Shown: one piece after another, positions 6,620 to 16,148 of the stretch
How positions within the stretch are numbered: the stretch's first letter is position 1
How the letters are laid out: the number at the start of each line of letters is the position of its first letter
From: an uncultured Lachnospiraceae bacterium
GTDB lineage: Bacteria > Bacillota > Clostridia > Lachnospirales > Lachnospiraceae
Direction: 5' to 3'
Assembly (NCBI GenBank): GCA_902780385.1
Contig: CACZFF010000005.1
Location: 1 to 64,000, forward strand
DNA: 64,000 nt
Made by a program: the position numbers and the translations under genes
Notes under the pieces: generated by a model
The model's database searches: none
What the model saw: only the letters and a program-made list of their open reading frames with translations
What the model was told of the DNA's origin: nothing

Positions 6620-9055
6620 TTACTCTTCTGCTGCCGGCTCTGCAGGGACAAAGACTCTCTCGCCTCTGGGCCGTTCTGCTTCCTGGGCCTCCTTGACCGC
6701 TTCATCGCAGAAGACGCGCTGGGAATCGATCAGGTCTTTGCCGCGGCGGTCGACACGTTCATAGGAGCCGTCGGGCTTGAGGATATGTGCTTTCACCGTA
6801 TCTGCCATTTCCACATCCAGGATATGGATGACCTTTTTGGCGATCTCCTTGTCCTCGATGGGGAAGAGAATCTCGACACGGCGGTCCAGGTTTCTGGGCA
6901 TCCAGTCTGCACTGGCGGCGTAGACTTCGGGGCGTCCTGCGTTTTCGAAATAGAAAATGCGGCTGTGCTCGAGGAAGTTGCCTACAATGGACCGCACGCG
7001 TATATTTTCGCTGACGCCGGGAATGCCGACCTTCAGGCAGCAGATGCCACGCACGATCAGTTCGATCCTGACGCCCGCAGCGCTGGCCTCATAGAGGGCC
7101 GACATGATATCGGGATCGCAGAGGGAATTCATCTTGGCGCGGATCAGGCCTTTCTCACCTCTGAGGACATGGTCTCTCTCCCTGTCAATGAGATAGAGGA
7201 AACGATCCTTGAGCCATAGCGGCGCCAGAGCCAGGCGGTTCCAGTAGCGGGGCTCCGAATAACCGGACAGCATGTTGAAGGCGCTGGTCGCGTCCTCACC
7301 TATGTCATCGCGGCAGGTCATCAGACCGATATCTGTGTAGATCTTGGCCGTGGTATCGTTGTAGTTGCCTGTGGCCAGATGGACGTAGCGGCGGATGCCG
7401 TCGTCCTCGCGGCGCACGACAAGGGTGATCTTACTGTGGGTCTTAAGTCCTGCCAGACCGTAGATCACGTGGCAGCCCGCATGCTCCAGCATACGCGCCC
7501 AGACGATATTGTTCTCCTCATCGAAGCGGGCTTTGAGCTCGACCAGGACCGTGACCTGTTTTCCGTTCTCCGCGGCCTTTGCCAGGGCTGCGATGATCGG
7601 TGAATTGCCGCTTACACGATAGAGGGTCTGTTTGATGGCCAGGACCTGCGGATCCTCCGCCGCCTGCGCAACAAAGTTGACAACAGGCTGGAAGGTCTGA
7701 TAAGGGTGGTGCATGAAAATATCACCGCCGCGGATCTGTTCAAAAATATTGCAGCCCGCCGGCAGACGCGGGATCTCCTGTGGCCTGGCGTAACGGTCTT
7801 CGCGCAGCCACTCAAATCCGTCGAGGCCGTACAGTTTCATCAAAAATGTCAAATCCAGAGGTCCTTCGATCTCAAAGATTTTCTCCTGGGATACGGAGAA
7901 TTCTTTTTTCAGGAAATCAAGGAGCCTGGGATCCATTCCGTGCTCCACTTCCAGGCGGATGGCATAGCCTCTCTGCCTCTTCTTGAGCTGCTTTTCAATC
8001 TCCTTGAGCAGGTCGGAGGCATCGTCTTCATCGATCGTGAGGTCCGCGTTGCGGGTGACACGATAGGGATAGGCACACACAACATCATAATTGAGGAAAA
8101 GGCTGTCCAGGTGATGGCGGATGATTTCCTCCAGGAAGATCACACGGCGGTTTTCTGACTCGGGAAGCTCCAGGATACGGGGCAGTACGGCCGGAACCTG
8201 AACAGTGGCATACTGGAAAAGGTCCTTTTCCTTATTATCTTTTCCTGTCTTGGCTTCCTTGTTCTTACCGCCTTTTCCCTCTTTCCCGTCTTTTCCTTCT
8301 TTTGCTTCTTTTGCCGGCTTGGGTGCATTCGGGTCTTTTTCTCTGGCCGCCTTTGCCGCTTCTTTCGCTGCCTTTGCCTCTTCCTTGGCTGCCTTTGCCT
8401 CTTTGACTTCGTCCAGTACTGCTCTCAGCTCTCCCGCATTGCGGGCTGCCTTCAGTGCCCTGGTCTCCTTGGACTCCTTTGCCGGCTTTTTGGGTTTCTG
8501 CAGATATCCGGGAATACCCTGGCCGGTGCCTTCCTGGCGGGTCAACAGGGCACATATATTCAGGCTCTTATTGCTGACCAGGGGGAAAGGGCGGGAATTG
8601 TCCACTGCCATGGGTGTCAGAACCGGGAAGACCTCATTTATGAAATACTCATCGACGAAGCTTTTCTCTTCGGGTGTCAGTTTTTTATAGCTCTCTACAA
8701 CATCCAGTCCGTTTTCACGGAGTCCGGGAAGAAGCTGGTGGTTGTAGGTCCAGTACTGGCTCTGCATGAAATTGTGGGTGTCTTCGATGATCGCGTCCAG
8801 CTGCTCTTTGGCGGTCATACCTGCGATATCACGCTTTTTGTAGCCCGCATTGACCATATCCTGCAGGGAAGCGATCCGCACCATGAAAAACTCATCCAGG
8901 TTGGAAGCGGTAATGCTCAGGAATTTTAAACGCTCAAAAAGAGGGTTGTCCTTATTTCTGGCCTCGCTGAGGCATCTGCGGTCAAACTGAAGCCAGCTCA
9001 GTTCGCGGTTTTGATAATACTTGGGATTTGTATACTGTTCTCTCTGATCTGCCAT
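6620..9055 (-). CDS. ppk: Polyphosphate kinase 1 with a Lys/Ala/Glu-rich insertion
   Basis: Makes inorganic polyphosphate from ATP, reversibly. Family features are clear: N-terminal NRELSWLQFDRR (16-27), ASNLDEFFMVR (50-60), LTPMAVDNSRPFPLVSNKSLN, IFMHHPYQ (447-453), LKTHSK with the phospho-accepting His540, and a second His559 in HLATGNYND. Usual PPK1 length is about 700; this one has 811 residues because roughly residues 173-278 are an extra, highly charged segment (KEAKAAKEEAKAAKEAA and GKDGKEGKGGKNKEAKTGKD). It sits between LLTRQ and the strand YATVQVPAVLPRILELP, so the core domains are intact. There is also a short charged C-terminal tail ending PAEPAAEE. Gene order ppx then ppk on the minus strand gives a polyphosphate pair. 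Confidence 0.95.
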   Translation of the reverse strand: MADQREQYTNPKYYQNRELSWLQFDRRCLSEARNKDNPLFERLKFLSITASNLDEFFMVRIASLQDMVNAGYKKRDIAGMTAKEQLDAIIEDTHNFMQSQYWTYNHQLLPGLRENGLDVVESYKKLTPEEKSFVDEYFINEVFPVLTPMAVDNSRPFPLVSNKSLNICALLTRQEGTGQGIPGYLQKPKKPAKESKETRALKAARNAGELRAVLDEVKEAKAAKEEAKAAKEAAKAAREKDPNAPKPAKEAKEGKDGKEGKGGKNKEAKTGKDNKEKDLFQYATVQVPAVLPRILELPESENRRVIFLEEIIRHHLDSLFLNYDVVCAYPYRVTRNADLTIDEDDASDLLKEIEKQLKKRQRGYAIRLEVEHGMDPRLLDFLKKEFSVSQEKIFEIEGPLDLTFLMKLYGLDGFEWLREDRYARPQEIPRLPAGCNIFEQIRGGDIFMHHPYQTFQPVVNFVAQAAEDPQVLAIKQTLYRVSGNSPIIAALAKAAENGKQVTVLVELKARFDEENNIVWARMLEHAGCHVIYGLAGLKTHSKITLVVRREDDGIRRYVHLATGNYNDTTAKIYTDIGLMTCRDDIGEDATSAFNMLSGYSEPRYWNRLALAPLWLKDRFLYLIDRERDHVLRGEKGLIRAKMNSLCDPDIMSALYEASAAGVRIELIVRGICCLKVGIPGVSENIRVRSIVGNFLEHSRIFYFENAGRPEVYAASADWMPRNLDRRVEILFPIEDKEIAKKVIHILDVEMADTVKAHILKPDGSYERVDRRGKDLIDSQRVFCDEAVKEAQEAERPRGERVFVPAEPAAEE

Positions 9056-9085
9056 GATTCTCTCCTGTATCTTTCGAGACTCCTT

Positions 9086-9136
9086 GTTGCTATCCGCAGT
9101 CCCTTCGGAACTGTGACAGTAACCTGCGTTTGCCCA
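9086..9136 (+). repeat. Structured intergenic repeat, copy A (truncated)
   Basis: GTTGCTATCCGCAGTCCC, TTCG loop, and GAACTGTGACAGTAAC form a long hairpin (9086-9122). CTGCGTTTGCCCA follows, identical to the left arm of stem 2 in copy B, but the right arm is missing. Lies between ppk and ppx. Confidence 0.7.
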
Positions 9137-9167
9137 ATCCCCGGCCGAACCGGAAAACCGGAATCCT

Positions 9168-10742
9168 TCATCCTTTCTTCTGTTTGATCACAGGGCGTAT
9201 CCCGAATACTTCCTCAAAGAAATCGGCGCGCTGGCTGAAAAGACCTTTTTCAAGGGAAATGTCTTCTCCTGTTTCGACCAGGATAAACATCTTGCGGTCC
9301 TGAATGCGAATCTGCAGATCGTCGAATTTCTGGCGATGGGACCGGTCAAGCGCATTGGCCACACGCAGGATCGCGGTCAGGCGGGCGATCGTCATGCATT
9401 GCTCTTCCCCGAGGGGGGACTGTTCCGCGATGAGTTTCTGGTAGGAATATCTCTCGTGATTAAAGCGGACCACACAGGCGACGATTTCCTGTTCAATCTT
9501 GGAAATACCGATGATCTCCGTGGACTTGATGATATTGTAAGAGCATTCAGAGAAATTCGTCATGCTGATATATTTTCCGCAGTCATAGAGCGTCGAGGCA
9601 ATCTCCAGAAGGAGCTTTTCCCTGGCACTCATACCATGGAATTTTCTGGTGCTGTCAAAGATTTTAAGAGCGATCCTTGCGATCGTGTTCGCGCGCTCTT
9701 CACTGCTCCTGTAACGGCGGCCGATCTGCCGCGCACAGGCCAGTATATCCTGTTCAAAATCATGAGGTGCCTTGAGATATCTGCGTTTCTCGGCGAACTC
9801 ATAGACGATTCCGTCACAGAGCGTGACGCAGGGGAACCAGAAAAGCTCTGCGTTCACTCTGTCGGCAATACAGCGCATCATGATGGCTGAAATACGAAGG
9901 AGCGGCACATTGTCGTCCTCAATTCCCAGTCTCTGCGCGAGTTCCGTGCGGTTGTATCTCTCCATAGCTGCCATAAAGTGGCGGAAATCCCTGACAGAGA
10001 TAAATTCACCGTTCTGCTTTGTCTTCTCCAGAGTATCTGTCATCCTTGTCTGGAAAGAGACCTTGTTTTTGCGCACGACTTCAGAAATGTAGTCATCGAC
10101 TACAATGACGTTTTTGATCTTCATATTCTGAAGATAGAGTCTCTCAAAAACGTGGAGCTGGGAGTTTACCATCTCCTCGACCAGTTCCCTGGTCTTGTGG
10201 CTGCCGGCGCCGATGCGGCCGAGAAGTTCATTGAGGCGCAGGATGCCCAGCAGCATATTCTGGGTCAGGACGAGACGGTCCTTGGCAAAGAGCGAAATCT
10301 GGATACTGCCGCCGCCGACATCTACGATCATGGTCCCTTTTTGGATGACGCGGTTGAATTCCTCACCCTTTGAGGCAATGGACTTGTAGTCCAGAAAGCG
10401 CTGCTCCGAATTGGCCAGGATCTCAACGTGTATGCCTGTCTCCTGCTCAATCTGCCGCAGGACTACCGTCGCGTTTTCCATATCCCGGAAAGCGCTGGTC
10501 GCATAGGCCTGACAGTTGGTGACACCGTAACCGTCCATGATCCTCTTGAAATCCAGAAGGATTCTCTTGATCTCCGCCACATGCACAACACTGATCTTGC
10601 CGTCATTGTAGGTATCCGATCCCAGGTCGATCAGGTGAATGACATCATCGATCTGACGGATGCCGTTCTTCTTGGACAGCTCGAAAACCTTGAGTTCCAT
10701 CTCGTGGCTTCCGACATCGATCGCGCCGAATAAGTTTGCCAT
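9168..10742 (-). CDS. ppx: Exopolyphosphatase, Ppx/GppA family with C-terminal HD-like domain
   Basis: Releases phosphate from polyphosphate ends or hydrolyses pppGpp; the ppk neighbour favours a polyphosphate role. The actin-like ATPase fold starts with GAIDVGSHEMELKVFEL (6-22) and has the second phosphate loop DVGGGS (141-146). The C-terminal part (about 320-524) resembles the HD-type domain of Ppx proteins, with ERYSYQKLIAEQSPLGEEQ and ALDRSHRQKFDDL. At position 13, His replaces the Asn/Ser often seen in DxGSNS-type loops. Length 524 is typical for the long form. It lies downstream of prfA on the same strand, with a gap of about 70 bases, and may be partly co-transcribed. Confidence 0.93.
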   Translation of the reverse strand: MANLFGAIDVGSHEMELKVFELSKKNGIRQIDDVIHLIDLGSDTYNDGKISVVHVAEIKRILLDFKRIMDGYGVTNCQAYATSAFRDMENATVVLRQIEQETGIHVEILANSEQRFLDYKSIASKGEEFNRVIQKGTMIVDVGGGSIQISLFAKDRLVLTQNMLLGILRLNELLGRIGAGSHKTRELVEEMVNSQLHVFERLYLQNMKIKNVIVVDDYISEVVRKNKVSFQTRMTDTLEKTKQNGEFISVRDFRHFMAAMERYNRTELAQRLGIEDDNVPLLRISAIMMRCIADRVNAELFWFPCVTLCDGIVYEFAEKRRYLKAPHDFEQDILACARQIGRRYRSSEERANTIARIALKIFDSTRKFHGMSAREKLLLEIASTLYDCGKYISMTNFSECSYNIIKSTEIIGISKIEQEIVACVVRFNHERYSYQKLIAEQSPLGEEQCMTIARLTAILRVANALDRSHRQKFDDLQIRIQDRKMFILVETGEDISLEKGLFSQRADFFEEVFGIRPVIKQKKG

Positions 10743-10814
10743 CTTGCTCCCCCTAATGTCAGTAATACGCTTTGGTGTAACTAAAAGCGGGCATATAACC
10801 CGAATTCCCGATGA

Positions 10815-11900
<1,086 letters not shown>

Positions 11901-11997
11901 TGCTATTCATTCCTTTCTCCCGCGCCTTCTTGTCACGCCCTCTGCAGACCCGTGATGTTCTGAACAGTAAATCTTTTTTCAGCCCGCAGCATACAGG

Positions 11998-12091
11998 GTT
12001 ACTATTCACAGTCCCTTCGGAACTGTGATAGTAACTTGCGTTTGCCCATTCCAAATGCTCTTCGAGCATGGGCAAACGCCGTTTTACTCGG
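11998..12091 (+). repeat. Structured intergenic repeat, copy B
   Basis: Stem 1: GTTACTAT-T-CACAGT ... ACTGTG-ATAGTAAC with a CCTTCGG loop (11998-12035). Stem 2: GCGTTTGCCCAT (12038-12049) pairs perfectly with ATGGGCAAACGC (12068-12079), enclosing ATTCCAA-like sequence and a small GCTC/GAGC hairpin. CGTTTTACTCGGGTTTT follows, as in copies C and D. Confidence 0.8.
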
Positions 12092-12144
12092 GTTTTGGTC
12101 ATCGTAAGAGCGCATCCTGCTTCACAAATGCCGTAGAAAAACCG

Positions 12145-13134
12145 CTAAGAGAAAGCCTCCTGCTTTATACTTTTTACTGCTGTGGCAATGCGGTCATTGC
12201 CTCCGTAGTCCCTGATCACTTCAATCCCGTAATAACCCGCTTCCTGCAAAAGAGCAGCGACCTCCGCAGCCTGGTCATAACCGATCTCCAGCATGATCCT
12301 GCCGCCGATCACCATATGGGCAGGCGCCTCCCGTATGATCCTGCGGTAAAAATCGAGGCCGTCCTCACCGCCGTCCAGCGCAAGTCTGGGTTCCGCGCAG
12401 CGCACCTCCGGTGCCAGCGTTTCGATCACATCTGTCCGGATATAGGGAGGGTTTGCAATAATCATATCATATTTTTCAGGACGGGAAAAATCATTATCTG
12501 CGATTCCTTCTTCTGATCCAGAAGTTGATCCTGAAGTCCCGGGAAGTGCTTCAAAGAGATCTCCCTGCAGCCACATGGCGCGGTCGGAAAGCCCCAGGGA
12601 ATCCGCGTTCTGCATGGCAATCTGCAGCGCGGGGGAGGAGATATCCGTGCCCACACCGACACAGTCATTGGAATAGTGCAGCAGGCTCAGCAGGATGCAG
12701 CCGCTGCCTGTACAAAGATCCAGGATCCTGGAGCCGTCCTCCAGGTGCCTCAGCGCCTCCTCGACCAGGTTTTCCGTGTCCTGCTCGGGGATCAGCACAT
12801 CCCTTGATACGACAAAGGGCAGTCCCATAAAGGACTGCTCTCCGATAATATATGCAAGCGGTTCTCTCCCCGCTCTTAAGCGGACCGCATCCAGAAAATC
12901 TGCCCTGTCCTCTGCCCTGACGGGAGTTTCCGGGTCAGACAGAAGCCTGTGCGCAGGAATGCCGCAGTAATGCTCCAGCAGAAGACGGGCGTCCAGGCGT
13001 CCGTCTTCCAGTTCTTCGAGGAGCGCCGCGCCTTCTTCATAGACGTCCCTGCAGGCAAAAAAAGCTCCGCCCTGCAGATCCTGCGCCGCCCGATTCTTCA
13101 TGTCATCTGTATTTAATCCGTTCTCTCTATTCAT
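12145..13134 (-). CDS. prmC: Release factor glutamine methyltransferase
   Basis: Methylates the GGQ glutamine of RF1 and RF2 using S-adenosylmethionine. The SAM-binding motif DLCTGSGC and the catalytic NPPYI are present (about residues 139-146 and 228-232 from this start). The N-terminal helical domain shows LDARLLLEHYCGI. The start is uncertain: in-frame starts exist at 13176, 13134 and 13101. I chose 13134 because CAGGGAT lies about 8 bases upstream, and the 13176 start has no ribosome binding site. The segment around 195-220 (LPGTSGSTSGSEEGIADNDFS) is a small Ser/Gly-rich insertion before the catalytic strand. Its target gene prfA is next downstream. Confidence 0.92.
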   Translation of the reverse strand: MNRENGLNTDDMKNRAAQDLQGGAFFACRDVYEEGAALLEELEDGRLDARLLLEHYCGIPAHRLLSDPETPVRAEDRADFLDAVRLRAGREPLAYIIGEQSFMGLPFVVSRDVLIPEQDTENLVEEALRHLEDGSRILDLCTGSGCILLSLLHYSNDCVGVGTDISSPALQIAMQNADSLGLSDRAMWLQGDLFEALPGTSGSTSGSEEGIADNDFSRPEKYDMIIANPPYIRTDVIETLAPEVRCAEPRLALDGGEDGLDFYRRIIREAPAHMVIGGRIMLEIGYDQAAEVAALLQEAGYYGIEVIRDYGGNDRIATAVKSIKQEAFS

Positions 13135-13240
13135 CTTATCCCTGGTTTCCACGATCAAGGTTCCTGTTTTGATCATAATTCACGAAAAATGTTTTTCAGA
13201 AGTAACGATAAGAAATAACAATACTCCGGAAATAACAATA

Positions 13241-13409
13241 GTTACAGTTCACGCCCCCTCGAAGGGCGTGAACATGTAACGCTGCGCGCGGCGATTCCAA
13301 CAAAGCTTCGCATTGTCTGCGCTTTACGCGCGCCGCGCGCCGTTCAACTCGAGTTTTGCGCAAAAAGCGCGCAAAACATCTCGCGTTTCAGGTGGGTCTG
13401 TACTGTAAC
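13241..13409 (+). repeat. Structured intergenic repeat, copy C (full length)
   Basis: Begins GTTACAGTTCACGCCC and ends GTCTGTACTGTAAC, about 169 bp. Stem 1: GTTCACGCCC pairs with GGGCGTGAAC. Stem 2: GCGCGCGGCG (13284-13293) pairs perfectly with CGCCGCGCGC (13331-13340). Then CGTTCAACTCGAGTTTT, a third stem GTTTTGCGC/GCGCAAAAC, and a fourth (CATCT, CGCGTTTC, AGGTG). The ends are themselves inverted (GTTACAGT versus ACTGTAAC). Between yqhQ and prmC. Confidence 0.85.
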
Positions 13410-13430
13410 TAACAATACCATGTATTGATA

Positions 13431-14459
13431 CTATGAATTGAATGACATCCCGAAATCGGATTCCAGATAGGCACGCCAGTCAAAGACTGCTTCCACAGAG
13501 GCGATCGCCGCTTCGATCATCTCCGCATCCGGCTCCTTTGTGGTCAGACCCTGCAGCCAGAGACCGGGCTTTGACAAAAGAGCGATGACGGGATTGTCCG
13601 AGCTCCCCGCATAGCGGATCAGCTCATAGGAAATACCGGAGATCACAGGCAGGAGCAGGATCCGGATGCCCACCCTGGCCAGGGGATTACTCACTCTGAT
13701 AAAGAAAAACAGCACAATGCTGACCAGCATGACGAACAGGATGAAACTGCTGCCGCAGCGCTTGTGAAGTCTGGTCGCCTTCGATGCATTTTCCACTGTC
13801 AGCTCATGTCCGCTCTCCAGGCAATTGATGCATTTATGTTCCGCCCCGTGATACTGGAAAAGTCTGCGGATATCCTTCATCTGCGAGATCAAAATAATGT
13901 ACAGGACAAAAATCGCAATGCGGATCAGGCCCTCAAACAGAGACAGCAGGGCCGGATTGCCGATAAAGCGCACCACATGGGAGGCCAGAAATACCGGAAG
14001 TGCCATGAAAAGGCCGAGAGCCAGGATCAGGCTGAAGATCATTACCAGTGTCATCATGATCCGCTCGCCAAGAGATTCTTTCTCCTCCTGGTCTGCAGCA
14101 TCTGTTCTGCTATCCTTTTTTACATCCTTTTTTTCATCCGTATTATCATCCGTTTTGTCATCTTTTCCGCCTTGTTCCGCATCGGGATCATCCTCCGCAT
14201 AAATCGTTGCGGAGTAATCCGTGCAGCGAAGTCCCAGGATCATGGAATCGATAAATACAAAAACTCCCCTGACAAAGGGAATCTTTTTCAGAGGGGAATC
14301 TGCAAGAATCCCTTTGTATGTTTCTTTTTTTATGACAATACTGCCGTCACTCCTGCGAACGGCAATGGCGTATTTGTCTTTGTTGCGCATCATGACACCT
14401 TCAAGAACCGCCTGCCCGCCGATGCCGGAGTTGTGCTGTCTGCATTCCTTCATATTCAA
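13431..14459 (-). CDS. yqhQ: DUF1385 membrane protein, YqhQ family
   Basis: Function unknown; a conserved membrane protein of Firmicutes commonly found beside prmC and prfA. The family hallmark GGQAVLEGVMMR lies at 14-25, and YHGAEHKCINCLESG is the conserved loop with His and Cys residues that could bind a metal. Four or five hydrophobic segments (for example MMTLVMIFSLILALGLFMALPVF and LFEGLIRIAIFVLYIILI) place it in the membrane. An acidic, Lys/Asp-rich stretch (about 90-125, DDKTDDNTDEKKDVKKD) precedes the first membrane segment; its length varies in the family. The C-terminal tail is soluble. Confidence 0.9.
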   Translation of the reverse strand: MNMKECRQHNSGIGGQAVLEGVMMRNKDKYAIAVRRSDGSIVIKKETYKGILADSPLKKIPFVRGVFVFIDSMILGLRCTDYSATIYAEDDPDAEQGGKDDKTDDNTDEKKDVKKDSRTDAADQEEKESLGERIMMTLVMIFSLILALGLFMALPVFLASHVVRFIGNPALLSLFEGLIRIAIFVLYIILISQMKDIRRLFQYHGAEHKCINCLESGHELTVENASKATRLHKRCGSSFILFVMLVSIVLFFFIRVSNPLARVGIRILLLPVISGISYELIRYAGSSDNPVIALLSKPGLWLQGLTTKEPDAEMIEAAIASVEAVFDWRAYLESDFGMSFNS

Positions 14460-14642
14460 TAAACCCGATCATTCAAGACCCGCTCGTAAAATCCGGTTCT
14501 TTCTTCCCGTCCGCCTAAAAAAGCGGGGAAAGTCCCGCTCACGTTCCGAATCTTCTCTTTTTAACATAATTTTCAAACAATAACGGCAAGGCACAGGGGA
14601 TATTCCCACTGCTGCCTTGCCGTCTGCATTACGGTATCAATA

Positions 14643-14849
14643 TCAGTTGTTGCCCAGGCCATATTTCCTGTTGAACTTATCGATACGTCCCTTGGCAGCC
14701 GCCGTCTTCTGCGTGCCGGTGTAGAAAGAATGGCACTTGGAGCAAACTTCGACGTGGATTTCCTTGGAAGTGGAACCGGTTACGAAAGTGTTGCCGCAGT
14801 TGCAGGTAACAGTTGCCTGATAATACTTGGGATGGATTCCCTCTCTCAT
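14643..14849 (-). CDS. rpmE: Ribosomal protein bL31, zinc-binding form
   Basis: 68-aa component of the large ribosomal subunit. [20 protein letters not shown] and CSKC give the four zinc ligands (Cys16, Cys18, Cys36, Cys39) of the C-plus form. In many bacteria this form is replaced by a cysteine-free paralogue under zinc limitation. The ATG at 14849 has a perfect AGGAGG (14855-14860 on plus as CCTCCT); longer in-frame extensions upstream are not coding. A good promoter lies at 14983-15011. First gene of the rpmE-yqhQ-prmC-prfA order. Confidence 0.97.
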   Translation of the reverse strand: MREGIHPKYYQATVTCNCGNTFVTGSTSKEIHVEVCSKCHSFYTGTQKTAAAKGRIDKFNRKYGLGNN

Positions 14850-14982
14850 TTTTTCCTCCTTACCTGGACGCCTGATGCCGGACCGTGCCGGATACTGGTT
14901 TAAGCGCCCTGTATGATTCAAAAGTGCTGTGTGTCCGCGGTCCGGACACATTATTGATCCTGCTGTTTCAAACAGCATTCCG

Positions 14983-15011
14983 ATTATAGCACGCACCTGA
15001 AGGGTGTGCAA
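14983..15011 (-). promoter_or_regulatory. Sigma-A promoter of rpmE
   Basis: On the minus strand TTGCAC (15006-15011), 17-base spacer, TATAAT (14983-14988). The leader of about 130 bases contains the hairpin TGCTGTTT/AAACAGCA (14961-14977). Confidence 0.8.
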
Positions 15012-15176
15012 GAAGTTTCTGAAAAAATCTGCATGCCGAAAAACTGCAGGCCCTGTCCGCCTGAGAGCCGATCCCTCGAACCGATCATGCAGACCGATCA
15101 TGCGGCCGATATGAAAACAGGACCGGTCAAGTGCTGATGAAGAGAAAGAGCTCCCAAAGCATACAGGATGAATCTA

Positions 15177-15185
15177 TGATATAAT
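15177..15185 (+). promoter_or_regulatory. Extended -10 promoter of the FRG-domain gene
   Basis: TGATATAAT (TGN-TATAAT) at 15177-15185 with no good -35 element, about 80 bases before the start codon. Confidence 0.5.
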
Positions 15186-15265
15186 GATGGCTGGACATAT
15201 GTGATCGAGTCCTTCTGTTCTCAATACAAGACTCACAGTGACATTTGTGTCAAAAGGAGAGCTAT

Positions 15266-16069
15266 ATGATACAAACCATTGAAATCAGCACCATGGAAGA
15301 TCTGTTCCGTATGATCTCGGATCAGGAATACCGCGAAGATCTGGGACGTCACCGCAACCTTTTCGTCTATCGCGGAGAACCTGACGCGTCCTTTGTGCTC
15401 TCCACCAGTCTGCGCCGCAACTGCAAAGACAAAAGCCATGTTCTGGAACCTCCCATGCTGCTCAACTTCACAAAATATGCCATTCTGGAGGAACCCACCA
15501 TCGAGAAATCCGTCTGGAACCAGATGATCCTCGGACAGCATCACGGTCTTCCGACCAGGCTTCTGGACTGGTCTTTTTCTCCCATGATCGCTGTCCACTT
15601 CGCTGTGACAGAAAACGATCTCGAACAGATGGATAAGCATGATTCCGTCGTCTGGCGCATAGATATCCACGAGCTTCACGATATGCTTCCGCAAAAATAC
15701 CTGAAGATCATAGAAAAATACAACACAACTGTTTTTTCGGTGGATATGCTCAAAGAAGTATGCGACAGCGTACATCAGTATGATGAGGATATGCAGGACA
15801 AGTCGATGGTCATCATAGAACCGCCCTCACTGGATCCCCGCATAGTCAACCAGTATTCCTTCTTTTCTGTCATTCCCGACAAAATGACGGACATTGAGAA
15901 ATTTCTCAGTGAACACACCGGGTTGACGGTCCGCTACATTATCAAAAAAGAACTGCGGTGGCGGATCCGTGACATGCTGGACCATCTGAATATCACAGAG
16001 AGGATCGTATACCCCGGACTGGACGGTCTTTCCAAATGGCTCGGCCGTCATTATTTCGTCAAAGACTGA
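15266..16069 (+). CDS. FRG-domain protein
   Basis: The FRG domain is named after its conserved Phe-Arg-Gly-like motif and occurs in proteins of unclear activity, often next to mobile or defence genes. Here LFVYRGEPDASFVLSTSLRRN near the N-terminus and GQHHGLPTRLLDWSFSPMIAVHFAV are the two diagnostic blocks. The ATG at 15266 is favoured by AAAGGAGA (15253-15260), giving 267 residues; a start at 15245 is also in frame. No membrane segment or signal. The gene is plus-strand in a mostly minus-strand region, with its own extended -10 promoter, and faces an XRE regulator. An enzymatic role (for instance on nucleotides or proteins) is possible but not shown. Confidence 0.85.
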   Translation: MIQTIEISTMEDLFRMISDQEYREDLGRHRNLFVYRGEPDASFVLSTSLRRNCKDKSHVLEPPMLLNFTKYAILEEPTIEKSVWNQMILGQHHGLPTRLLDWSFSPMIAVHFAVTENDLEQMDKHDSVVWRIDIHELHDMLPQKYLKIIEKYNTTVFSVDMLKEVCDSVHQYDEDMQDKSMVIIEPPSLDPRIVNQYSFFSVIPDKMTDIEKFLSEHTGLTVRYIIKKELRWRIRDMLDHLNITERIVYPGLDGLSKWLGRHYFVKD

Positions 16070-16123
16070 TCCGATCGAAGAAGATGCGGCAGGCAGAGGT
16101 ACAGGATCTTTTTTAAAACTCTC

Positions 16124-16140
16124 CGGATTTTGTGAATCCG
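16124..16140. terminator. Weak hairpin between convergent FRG and XRE genes
   Basis: CGGATT (16124-16129), TTGTG, AATCCG (16135-16140), flanked by AAAAAA on the right and CTTTTTT further left. Short stem, so only a candidate. Confidence 0.35.
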
Positions 16141-16148
16141 AAAAAAGC

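Noticed and set aside
14850..15101. N-terminal extension of rpmE
   Set aside because: bL31 proteins start at the MREGIHP-type sequence, and the AGGAGG and promoter both fit the ATG at 14849.
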